Positions 1 to 10,841 of a stretch of DNA of 64,000 nucleotides are shown piece after piece. The stretch's first letter is position 1; each line of letters opens with the position of its first letter. Source of the stretch: Ophiobolus disseminans (taxonomy: Eukaryota > Ascomycota > Dothideomycetes > Pleosporales > Phaeosphaeriaceae); NCBI GenBank assembly GCA_010093685.1, contig MU006216.1, positions 2,536,487-2,600,486 on the forward strand. The letters run 5' to 3'. The notes below the pieces were generated by a model. The model searched no databases. It saw only the letters and a list, made by a program, of their open reading frames with translations, and was not told the origin of the DNA. A program made the translations under genes and the position numbers.

Positions 1-1424
1 GTGCGGTGTTGGTGAGTCGCATTTCCCATCCAGACGGTAACGGTCCAAGCTGGGAGACGGGTTGCTGTTGAATGGTGCTGCCATTGGCGCTCTGGCCACC
101 GTACATCCTTATGTACTGCTGTCGGCGCGGGTCCACCCAGGTCGTCGTTCGTGTGTTGTGATCGACAAAGTAGGGTCGTCCTTCCGGGGTGTGTCTTTGC
201 TCCCATCCTGATGGCAGCTCTCCTGTACCGGCGGTGGTCGCACCGGTAGCCATCATGCTCGCCGCATTGGCAGAACCTGCCGGTGGTGATGGTTGTCGGT
301 CGGTGAGAGTAGGCGAATTCGCTCCTGTACGGTCTTCTGGCAGCATGCGGTTCTGGTGGCGAGTGCGTTCCTGCTGGGTCTGCGCCGCCATGGCATTTTG
401 CGAGTCCGTCTGGCTGAAGCCTGCACCTGGTCTGATCCACGTAGTCTGCCTGGTGTTGTGATCGACATAGTACGTTCGCCCGAGATGATCCTCGCGTCTT
501 TCCCATCCGTTCGGTAACCTCCCTTGAGCATCCTCAAACGCGCTGTATGCGCCATTTGTTCGGTTCTGCGGCGGTGCTCCGTTGGGCGCTCCTATCGGCG
601 GGGCAGCACTCGGTGGAGCAGCGGGGGGCGGTTGGCTGAGCCGCTGAGCGGACGGCTGTGTGGAGACGGGCGGTCGTTGTTGGCCGGGGAAGCTGTCGGG
701 GTGGAGATTCGGCGTGGACTGGTGGGGGGTGGAGCCGTTCACGGCAGGGCCAACCACGGACGGATGTGGAGATGCGGTGGGACGGGTGGCGTTTGCCGCG
801 CCCTGGCTGATGGGTGTGGTCAGGTTAGTGGAGAGGTTGAGGATGAGCTTGCCGTGCACGACCATGTTGTCGTTGGACTTTTTGAGGTCGCGTGTGAGCA
901 TCTCTGTGGGGGGTAAGTATGTACAAGTCAGGTGGAGCAGGCAACGTACCATCCCCACCGGCGTCCAGGTCGATAACGGAACCGATGCGGACGTTGATGA
1001 CGCCGAGGAAGCCCTGATCCTTCTTCTTGAACTTCTTCTGGTCGAAGATCTGAACCGCCAGGACGCTCTCTTCGTTGACTTTCCTGCTCGGTGTTAGCGC
1101 TGTCTGGCATGCAGGATATGGAGTACGACGCACATGTCGAAGCTCTCGTTCCAGTAGGGGTTCAGCGTCTTCTTGATGACGCTCGTCGTGCGCGTCTGCT
1201 CGCCATTGATCGTGGCCACGGCGAAGGGGTCCGGGAAGCCTATATGCATGAGAGCCATGTCACGTTATCCCGAGTGAAGGAGCACATACGGAACACATCG
1301 CGCTTGTAGAGCCCGTCGGCGGCGATAACTGCATGCTGTCAGTCCTCTCCTCAAGCTCAAAGCAGCCACGGCCGGGGTGAGACGCACTGGTGATGCGCAA
1401 GTTGGGCTGGCCAGCGGCGTCCAT
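1..1424 (-). CDS. hulA: NEDD4/Rsp5-family HECT E3 ubiquitin ligase, 5' part (runs off the left edge)
   Basis: N-terminal 406 residues of an Rsp5/HulA-type ubiquitin ligase; the HECT domain lies beyond the window. Five exons fit in phase: 1424-1388, 1328-1290, 1239-1134, 1083-950 and 903-1, with introns of 46-59 nt. The start is the ATG at 1424, giving MDAAGQPNLRIT, the usual beginning of the C2 domain. The C2 domain (about residues 8-130) includes FPDPFAVATINGEQ, NPYWNESFDM and FDQKKFKKKDQGFLG. A Pro/Ser/Ala-rich linker leads to WW1 (about 233-265, LPNGWERRE...YYVDHNTRQTTW), WW2 (about 333-364, LPSGWEQRH...YFVDHNTRTTTW) and the start of WW3 (from about 391). In the family, C2 binds membranes and the WW domains bind PY motifs on cargo or arrestin-like adaptors, driving endocytosis and sorting of transporters. 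The identity is secure; exact intron ends rest on phase and homology. Confidence 0.94.
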
Positions 1425-3169
1425 GATGCGCCGATGTGGTGGTGAAGTCGATGGCGGGGGTGTCGAGAGGTGCGGCTCTCAGAGCTCGCCGTGGTAGAGG
1501 GCCCTTCTCGCTGGTGGTCGGCGCTGTTGACGTCTCCTGGCAGGCTGCGGCGGGCGGGCGTGGACGAGGGCGCAGGGTGGAGGAGGCTGTGCGGAATCGA
1601 CCAACCGTGCGCCGTTACAAAGGCAATGCGGCGTGGAGCTGCTGTCCGAGAAAGAGCCGCCACCCGGGGACGCTCGAGGCTTATGCAATCAGTAGCAATC
1701 GCTGAAGAATGCTCTGCTCAAGCAGCAGAGGCGACGTATCGACTCAATACTAAGTGGAGGTGAGCTGCTGCCGTCCGGGAAGCTGCACTCGCGCTGCTTG
1801 CTTGCTGCCTTGGCGACTGCCCCGCCTGCACCTCGCGAACGATGCGACTCTGGGCGAACTGGCTTCGGATCCTGCTGCTGGGCCGGGAGGGAACAGTGAG
1901 ATACGAGCGTCACGGAAGCAATGGACTGGTAAGACTCTTCACCGACGCATCGTCCCTCGTCTCGAAATAGCGCACGCGTGTCCGCCATGCTGCGAACGTT
2001 TGAGCGAGGCTATCGATGATGTCAAATCGAGAACACCCCAGCGCTCCGGGCGCCAATTGCGAACCTCGCTCTCCAACCACGCCTCTCGCGCGTGGAACAT
2101 GTACATAGCAGCCCATGCTACATGAAACGCTTCTGCAGTCCTTCGATCCTCCCCTGCCTCTTGTCTGCCGTCTCGTGTTGCCCCTCCATGTTAGCGCAAA
2201 GTCTACCGTCACGCTTCAAACGCTCTGTAAAAACTATCCCCAGACCCACCAAACTGCACACTGGAGAGCACTACGACATCATTTTGATCTCTCAAGCCTT
2301 GTCCCTTCCCACAAGTCGAGCGCTAAACCTATCCGCTTACCCAGTATTCCGGGTGTTCCGCTGTATCCGACTTGGGCGAGGTCATGCAGGACATCTCAGC
2401 ACCAACCTGCCCTGCGCGTCTTTGCCTTCTTTTGGAGGTGTTGGCCTGAGGTACTGACGTTGTTGTTCTAGCCTTTTCTGTCCAGATGCGTGTATTCACC
2501 GATAAATGCGGTAGCACAGCCACAGCTCCACGCAACGCATCGTGAACCTAGTCAGGGGAACTTCATACGCAGGGTTCACATAAGCAAAAGCTACAACAAT
2601 CAATGTTAATGCGTACTAGAAGTTTGTTCTAGTCTCATCATTTGACTGCGTACATCACCAACACAGCCACGGCTACACGCAACACATCGTAATCCTAGAT
2701 AGCAGACTGTCCACATCTCAGCACTCTTTTCGATTAGCCTAGCTACAGATCACGTGTGTATCTTCCTGGTCGGTTGCTATGAAAGTTGCGTTCATTCCCT
2801 CCATCCAAATACTTCCCCTCCAAAAAATCATAGACCCAACCCAACCCCAAAGCTCAAGCGCGTACACCAGTTGTGGTCAACTAATCGAAACATTCAGGAC
2901 CCAACTGCAGACAACTGAGACCAACCGACTTACTTCAAGACATCACTGCAGGCAACTGTGTCTGGGTAGAAGGGGATTTGATTGGAAAATTTTGGAAACA
3001 GAGGCTATATATGTGAAAGGAGTGAAGGTGAGGAAGTGAATTGGAAGGTAAGGAAATAGTAAGGACTGGTTGGGAGAAAAAGGACTGTATCATAGCATAT
3101 CATATCACATCATGTCATATCACTTCATTTCGTCCATCATCTACACCTCACTCCCAATCCCCCACGACT
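1425..3169. other. Upstream region of the ubiquitin ligase gene; no gene seen
   Basis: About 1.7 kb between the start of the Rsp5-type gene and the 3' end of the ABC1-family gene. Several open frames of 60-130 codons exist on both strands, but none shows a recognisable domain, coherent codon use or splice partners. It should hold the promoter and 5' UTR of the ligase gene and the 3' UTR of the next gene. Confidence 0.5.
3088..3141. repeat. Imperfect CATAT/CATCA low-complexity tract
   Basis: Short degenerate repeats of the type CATAT, CACAT and CATCA run through this stretch just past the stop of the ABC1-family gene, probably in its 3' UTR or terminator region. No function is evident. Confidence 0.45.
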
Positions 3170-5231
3170 CTACTCCCTAAAACTATCCCTCACCCCCTCC
3201 CCCACATCGACCTTCTCCCACCCCAACACCGCCCTAACCCTCAAATACGCCTCGTACGACCCCAACTGCAGCTCCACCCGCGCATGCCTACTCCATGCCG
3301 CAAGCCACGTCACGAAATTGCCCGGCCAGAGTATACTTCCGGATAAATTGTCGAGGGCTTCTTCGTACACGGTGCGCGAGGCGTAGCGCGCGAGGATGAG
3401 GAAGGTGCGTAGGGGACCTTGGCGGGTTTGTAGGCCTTCGTCTAGGGAGCGTGCTGTGTTGACGTCAGTCTACATTCACTCGGAAAAAGTGGTAGGAAGG
3501 GGGGGATTGGGAAACGAGGATGTGGAATGGGATACGTACTCAAATCATTAGTTTTCAAAATCAAAAGAATAACCCTCGGCACCCGTCCTAACAACTGAAT
3601 CAAACTCTCCAACATGCCCTCGCCCAACGCATCGCCGATGACTTTCTTCTCCTCGTTCGTCCGACTGCTCGCCACTCCACCCTTGCCATTTTCTTTCCTG
3701 GCCAGCACGGTGTAATCGCGACCCGTAATGGCTGACGCAAATAGCGGGAAATGTTCTTCGCCGATGCCAGCGACTTCATACGCGTAGCGGCGCATACCCG
3801 CTTCGTCGGCGTCGAGGACTGCGAGCCAGAGTTTCGCGTACGAGCGGCGCAAGTGCAGGGGAATGTCGCGATACAGGCCGTGGTCGTAGAGCACGACGTC
3901 GAAGTTTGCTTTACCGCGGCGGTTGGGGTTGTGTTTGATAGCGATGTTTCCGCCATGTGGATCGCAATGTAGGGGTGCGTCTTTGCCAAAGATCATTTCA
4001 TTGAAAATCCTCGCGAGCGCGGCTGAGACTTCATCTCTGTCGATGCCCTGGGCATCCAGCGTCTTGAGGTCGTCGGCGCGGCACCCGGATACATATTCCA
4101 TGACGAGGATGCGGCGCTTGGCCCATAGGACTTGCGGAATTACGACTGGGGCGTCGGGAACGTGTGAGAAGTATTCGCGTGCGCGCATGGCGTTCTTGCC
4201 TTCGAGGGCAAAGTCTAGCTCTTGCGGGAGGGATTGCTCCATCTCGTCGGAGAGCCATGTGAGGTCGTATTCCGGGAACCAGTACTTCAGCGTCGAGAAG
4301 GTGAAGCTGGTCAGTCCGAGGTCGAGTTTAGCCCATTCATCCAGCGCGGGATGCTGGACCTTGACAGCTACCTTTTGCCCTGTCTCCTTTACAGTCGCGA
4401 TATGGACTTGGGCAAGTGACGCTGCACCAATTGGCGTGGGCGCAAATTCGGAGAAGTAGTCGGATATATCGTGGCCAGTGTCCTTGAGCACCATGGCTTG
4501 TATCGACTCGTAGGACGAGACTGGACATTTGTCTTGCAGAGGAATGAAGGTATCACACCACTCGTTTGGGAGCAGATAGTTCATGCTGCTCAAATGCTGT
4601 CCCAGCTTTATGAAAATGGACCCATTCTTCTCGAGAGTGCGGAGGGTCCGTTTTGCGCATCGTAGGTGGCATTCTTTGAGGAGGGTCTGGTAGTCTGGGT
4701 CGGCATCGAGTTTCAGGACGGTGCGGTAGCTAGGCAGTGGTTGTCAGCAGCCGAAATCTCTAGAGCGTCATCGTGTGCGTACTCCTTGATGTTCAGAGCC
4801 AGCGTCTCGGCTACTCTATAGCTTCTCTTCGCCGCCGTGTATGCATGCTTCGCATCGTCATTGATGGTGATGGCTGCAACGCCGACCACGGTGAGCGTAC
4901 CGCCTGCTATCGCCAGTCTTCTCCGCCTCTTATTTCTGCGGCCATTGTTGGGATTGGGTCTGCCACCGCCTTCAGCAATCCTGGAGTCTGTCACGGTGGG
5001 TTGCGCGGTGGGGTTGCGACTCGCATTGGCTGCGTTCCCAATTGCTCCCGTAGCCTCAGTTCCTGCTGCCTCTACACGGGTCGCAAATGTCTTGCCTTCA
5101 CGTAGTTTGCTGGTGAATGCATTACTTCGTGTAATCGTCTGCGCCTGCGACCGCGAACATGCTCGGCACGTCCATGATGGAATCGTTCCGCTCCGCCGAA
5201 GCAGCGGGGACAAAGTGTGAAACGCTGACAT
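3170..5231 (-). CDS. MCP2: Mitochondrial ABC1/ADCK-family kinase-like protein, MCP2/ADCK1 type
   Basis: Three exons (5231-4783, 4729-3540, 3441-3170; introns 53 and 98 nt) give 636 residues. The ATG at 5231 starts an Arg/Ser/Thr-rich leader that looks like a mitochondrial presequence, followed by a hydrophobic segment near residues 100-125. ABC1/ADCK signatures follow: KLGQ at 191-194, the Ala-rich loop IGAAS at 250-254 that replaces the glycine-rich loop, Lys of VAVKVQHP near 273, HCDPHGGN at 404-411 (catalytic loop) and DHG at 432-434 (the DFG equivalent). The family comprises atypical kinases or ATPases of mitochondria; yeast Mcp2 acts in mitochondrial lipid homeostasis at the inner membrane, whereas Coq8 supports coenzyme Q. 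Overall sequence and the HCDPH form point to the MCP2/ADCK1 branch rather than Coq8. The length matches the family and all motifs are present. Confidence 0.9.
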
Positions 5232-5859
5232 TATCGCATCGTGGCTGTGGATTGAAGCGCCCAAACGCTCTCATGTAGACGCAAAAGTGAAGGCGCAGAG
5301 GCGTTGAGGCGATCACCCGGCACAATCATGTCGTCGTCCGACATTTTCTCGACGCAGGCCTTTAGCGCGCATCGGATTCCCGCAGACCCCTGCGCACTTG
5401 CCGAAGGTCTCGCCGCTTGCTGGACTGTGGTGTACGAACACGACATGACATTGCATCAAAACTGCTCCAAGAACAGCTATGAGATGAAATTTGAACGTGT
5501 AGTAATCTGATCAATGTCTTACAAAAAACAATACACTGCTTCTTTGCGACCGCACGCAGCGACCAATCTGCAAACTGTACCCGCTGCGGTACAAACAATC
5601 TCGCACTTGAAACACAGAGGCCGCCTTTCACACCTGAGAGGTGAAACTAAAGAGAGGACCTCATGCCGCACACGAACTCCGTTGAGACTCGGAGACCCCT
5701 GAAAGTTATTCAAATGCCCCTCTTGCTCGCTGCGCCCTTCCATCTACCATTTGCTCCCCATCCGGGTGATTGAAAGTAGCGATCAATAGCATGCCTACAC
5801 ACGTAGATACCTCACTCTTTCGCGTCTCATAGAGTTGTTCCGTCCGACCCGCAGCAGCT
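5232..5859. other. Intergenic: ABC1-gene promoter and PHO81 3' flank
   Basis: The 628 bases between the two minus-strand genes hold only short frames in several phases without recognisable motifs. Nothing else was seen. Confidence 0.5.
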
Positions 5860-8800
5860 TCACATATCGACAGTCTCATTGAAGCACAACACACCATTGC
5901 CTCTCAGGTAGCCATCAACGCCATCAGGTGTGGCTTGACTGCGTGGCTGAGCGATAGCCGGCTTACACTGACCGCTTCCATCCTGCGGCGAATCTGTGAT
6001 ATCGGTGACAAGGACGAGGCCGGCGGTCTTGATCGATTCAATGAGGGCGGGGGCTAGGTCCTACGATGATATTAGATTCGATTAATCACCCTGAAGTGAC
6101 GGGTGACATACAAGCAAGCGAGAGCTGCAGATCAAACCCATGAAGTTGTTGTCCCTAGCAATTTGTACTGCCTCTTTGACCGAGATCGTTGTGCGACCGC
6201 TGCTCTGGACAACGTGGGTGGACCCGGACGGGGATTGAGTAGTATCTGCGCCGAGTTCGTTACAGAGAAGGACTGGGTCTACAGGGCGTATTAGTATACA
6301 GCTTTGATAAAGACCTCCAATGACTTACAGTTTGGCTGCTTCCAGTTGAGCACGGTGCAAATATCCTGGTTGAAAGAGCTAAATAGCACGCTTCTCAATG
6401 TACCGTCGATCTCGCCAGCACCTTGCTCTCTAAGCAAACGTGCGTGCTCGAACACAACAGTCAGAATCCTGTCCGCAAAGTCGTTCATGTCATGGGTCGG
6501 GCCCAGCTTGAGGCGTTCCTCGTCTAGTCGCGATGGGAATAATACGTGGAGTTCCACGTGGATGTGCGCCGGTAGCAACGAAAGCGCATCCTTCAAGGTG
6601 ATGAATGATGACGCTAGAGCTTGATATATAGCGGGAATATCGGCAGAGCCCGCGTTTCTCAAAGCACTCGCCATCTGTGCAGCGGTAGACGCATTTTGAT
6701 GTGTACCGATAGTGGCGAACTGGTCATACGTAAGAATGTTGACTGGAACTTCGAGTCCTTGATGATTGATCTTCCATCTTGGGTGCAGCACAGGGATGCC
6801 ATCAGCCGTCAACTGCACGAACAAACGAACGTACTCGCCGGAGAGACTAGAGCCTGTGATCAGAGTGTGTGGCTGCGAGTCAAGCTGGCTTGTAGCTTTC
6901 CAATACGTCGCAAAGTGAGTAATCTCTAATGGAATGCCATGGAAGGGCTTGACTACTTGGAAGTCGAATGTCACCCGGCCTATTGAGCGCAGTCTAGGGT
7001 CGAACAGTTCGAGATGCCATCGGCCAGTGCTCTTCGACCGGTCCGTGAAAACCTTCGACGAGGCGACACTGCGCGCAATGACCTTCGAGCCGATTGTTGG
7101 GTAGATGTCGAAGTCGATGGAGAACGTGTCAATGTTCTCGATCTGGAATGAGATGACCTTGAACTCGTCTTGTATGGGAAGGAGAATGTTCCGCGGTATC
7201 AGGTCTGAACTCTTGGATGATATTGTAAGTCTCGCGGCGGGATACTTTTGGTCGTCGTAGAATCGTATCGCGTCTTTACCGACCTTCTCGAAGCTAATGA
7301 CAACGAAAGTCTTGGTATCGAGAAAGTTATGCCCGTATCTTCGGAACGGTATTATCGGTGGAGGGAGGATAAACTCGGGGATGCCTTCTATATCGCCTTC
7401 GATATCCATCGGCGCAGGCATTGAGCTTGACATAGCCTGAGTCGGTATGCGAGGAGAAGTCTGTTTCTGTGTCATCAGTCCCACACCTCGTCCGACGGAG
7501 GCTAACAGTCTCATGCACTCGAGATGGCCTTCCCACGTCGCATAGTACATCGCAGACAGGCCCTTCTCGTCGATAATGTCCACGTCGACGCCGCAGTGAA
7601 GAAGTGTCTGGAGACATTCTACGTGGCCTTCGCTCGCTGAGTGGAAGAGCGGCGTCCACTGATATAGTTTATCAGGCTGGTTGAGGTTTGCGCCGTACTT
7701 TTGTAGCATGAGCAGCATTTGCGGACTCTTCCCGAAACGCGCTACCAGGTGCGGTGGGTACAGCCCTTCGGCGTCTGGAAGCATCTCGGCAGAGCGCTGC
7801 AAGAGTAGCTCGAGGACTTCAAGTGATGCGTACTGGCACGCGAGATTCAGTGGTACATGCTCTCCTGGTCCCAAACGACTGATGTCGGCACCGCTCTCGA
7901 GCAGCAACTGTACGCATGGGAGTTTCGAGTGTACGATCGCGTGTATGAGTGGAGTGAAGCTGTCCTGATCGCGGAAGTTAACAGTCTCTGGAGCTGCTTT
8001 GACGAGCTCTTGTACGAGCTCAACATATCCATGCATACAGGCGTAATGTAATGGCAAACGACCGTACACATCGGTCGAGTGCACATCGACACTGCTACTC
8101 AATCCGAGCTTGAGGATCTCCAAGCGCCCTTTAATCGCGGCCTTGTGTAGGCAGTTTCGCTCGTTGATCTCATCTTCTTGTGTGAGATCTACGAGGTTTG
8201 AGTCCAGTAGCATCTTCAGCGCCGCGTCTGGCGCTTCGGAAACGCTGCTGAGGAACGCTCGGGATATGTGTTCGCGCGCATCGGGAAGGCTCGACAATCG
8301 CGCAAGACACTCCTCGATCTTGCCAGAGTTTGCAGTGTTGATGGCTTGGATGAATTGATTGTCCAGTTCAATGCGCGCTTCGAAGGCCGGCTCGGATACT
8401 CTAGGTTGAGCAGCTGCGAGCGGCGCTTGCATTCCTTCGCCTTCTGCCCATCCTGAGAAGTCGAGGAGTGCTTGTGTTGCTTGATCGGAGAGAGTGCTGA
8501 TGACTTCGCGGTTGAAGCACGGCTGGACTTCGACGGCTCGTGAGAGGTAAAGCTGCTTTTCCCTGGACTGGCATCATATCAGCCAGTGTCGAAGAGTGCG
8601 CAAGAGATGGCAGCGTACTTTGGATGTTTTGTCCCACTAGAAACGTCAGCATGACAGTGTTGGGATGAAAGGGGGTAGTGTCAAACCTTCTTCAGGATTT
8701 TGGAGAACGCGGTTTCGTTCACTTCGACAAATTGCTGAGTCAGGTTAGCTCCAAACCGCCCCGGGTGCATTCGAGCCAATCACCTCCAGCTTGTTGAGAT

Positions 8801-9450
8801 CCATGCTAAATTGCTTTAGCCCCTCCTCAAGCGCGACATATCGAGACGAAGTCTTTGAGACGGTTTGTGGATGCTGCTGCATAACTCTTTTCTTGTCAAG
8901 GAGTGTCGAGAGTCGCAGCCGCAGCTATACTGTGTGTAAGCATCTCCCAAAATGGGCGAGCGAGGATCGTACCTCAGCCTCCTTCTGCAAGTAGAAGGCA
9001 TTGACCTTCTCAAGCTCACGTTCCTGTTCATAGAGTGAGATATGCGCATGTAAACATCATCTTGAAGCATACCACTCGAAAGAAAAAGGTAGCCTTGTTC
9101 GCCTGCAACGAGGTCTGTGGATCCATTGAATCACCCCCATGACTGCTCTCGCCCAGTGGAGGTATCACTGGTGTGGCGCTTAGCTTCTTAATGAGCTACA
9201 ATATATTAGTGGAGGTCAAAAATGACGCTGGAATATGTGCACCTTCTTGAGCGCCTTGTAGTCCACAAAACTGGCGGCATATTCTGGAATCTCCAGTTGC
9301 CGTTTTTGGATATGCTTGCCAAACTTCCTGGAGAAGCGTGCTGAGTCAGTTGTGTCATCTTTGGAAGCGAGGCCGGTGGAAGAGGCCGTCTTCTTCAACA
9401 CCACGAGCGGGCGGGGTTGAAGAGGCTCCATAAGAGAGCAAGACGTACAT
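5860..9450 (-). CDS. PHO81: PHO81/NUC-2 phosphate-system regulator: SPX, ankyrin repeats, GDPD-like domain
   Basis: Ten exons fit in phase: 9450-9449, 9327-9243, 9195-9073, 9023-8973, 8924-8784, 8734-8687, 8636-8619, 8567-6329, 6278-6112 and 6060-5860, giving 1024 residues. The N-terminus is an SPX domain (about 1-195): KFGKHIQKRQLEIPEYAASF, YKALKK, FFFRVERELEKVNAFYLQKE and YLSRAVEVQPCF. Ankyrin repeats follow (about 290-510: NCLHKAAIKGRLEILKLGL, GRLPLHYACMHGYVELVQEL, WTPLFHSASEGHVECLQTLL), then a divergent glycerophosphodiesterase-like region ending GVDGYLRGNGVLCFNETVDM. In yeast and Neurospora this protein senses inositol pyrophosphates through SPX and inhibits the cyclin-CDK that controls the phosphate-starvation transcription factor. 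The preferred start is AT|G, split by a 121-nt intron; without that splice, an ATG at 9431 would give a 35-residue extension ahead of KFGKH. Exon 7 is only 18 nt. Confidence 0.92.
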
Positions 9451-10841
9451 TGTGCTAGTAACAGGAGGAAGCTCTGTTGCGGTATCTTCGGAGCCTTAAC
9501 GGCAACGCGCAGATGATGCACAAGCGACAGATCCTGGTTCGCCTTGCAATGCACGACTAACCATACACGAAGGACGATGACAGGTGTGTGGTCGTCAGCG
9601 GACGCTTATTCGGCAGTGGATCGGAAAAAGTAACAAAAACGAGATGAGGCTCCTCTGTGGCAGGTCTAAGAATGGACGTGCGTCGATGGGAGAAGAGTCA
9701 AGAAGTGAAGTCACTCCAGGCTTGCAGCACAGAGCTGGCTCAGAGTGGACGGATTAACACAGTGACTCGCGTAGACCTACTCCAGAACGCGGATTAGCAG
9801 AGACTTTCGAGATGCCGAGTGAGGGGCCAGACAGTGCTATAATGCCGAGGGTTCATTGTGAGAGGGCCACGAGACTGTGCATACACTGGCTGGAGAGAGC
9901 TGTGCCCATGTCGTTGAGAGGTAGTAGGAGCAGAGCCAATGAGGAGCCGTGGATCCGCCCACGTTCCCAGAGCTTGTTGCAGGCTACAAATCGCTAAAGC
10001 GTGTGGCAGGGACAGGGCCAGACGTCGGAAGGGGTTATTCTGCCGAAGCGTTAGTGAAGGCTGAAGGCTGAGCAGCGGCCAATCGTCGAATTCAAGGTTG
10101 CAGCTGCGCTTTACGTAAGGCAGCAACTAGCCTCGGCTTGGAATCTTATCCGTTCAGGAAACTACGACACCATGCACGACACCCGCCCAACGCGCAGGGT
10201 TCACTACGAATGTTACTGCGCAGATTATTGCGTCTTAGGGCTGATGGGGCGATCGAGGTGCTTGAATGATCTCCGCGGGCAAAAGAGGAAGGCGACTAGT
10301 CGGAAGCAAAGTGCCGACTCGAAGCTCCCGAGTTCGTCATACATCCTCCCACATGCTCGTCTCGAGGGGACGCAGATGCATGTGGAGCGGGCCGCTGCTG
10401 AGGTACCATCAAGCTGGGTACTTTTTCCTAAAGTACCTCACATCACGTATGCCAAGAACCAAGTATACATGATTGGCGTTTCTATTGTTACGCCTCTGTG
10501 GCATCCATCTGCTGCCAGGCGTTCAACCTGCAACATACCTATACTTTTACTCATCTGCCGGCCCAAATCCAAGCCAGCTATGTGCCCATGCATGAAATGC
10601 GCGTGCTGAAAAGGGTCTATAGGGTATTAGACCGCTGGAATAAAAAAACCAAATCCTCATTGCGAGAAGTCAAAATGCGCGGCGCCCTCCGTATCACTCC
10701 ACCAGCTTGGTCTCTGCCCTATAGGTCATAGAAACCCCATCCATCCAAGTCGTCGGTAGAGCGCCGGCCAGGTGGATCGTCTTGTGCGGGTTGGTCGAAT
10801 GGCGTGCGTGTGGCGACGTTCATATCCAGCTCGACATCGCG
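9451..10841. promoter_or_regulatory. PHO81 upstream region and CRM1 3' flank
   Basis: A 1.4-kb gap that should contain the PHO81 promoter. I found no perfect CACGTG (PHO4/NUC-1 E-box); a TTACGTAA palindrome, a bZIP-type core, lies at 10111-10118. The open frames here (up to 145 codons) have no recognisable features. Confidence 0.35.

Noticed and set aside
9324..9431. Unspliced PHO81 start at the ATG at 9431
   Set aside because: Would add 35 residues before a domain that normally starts at its first residues; kept only as an alternative form.
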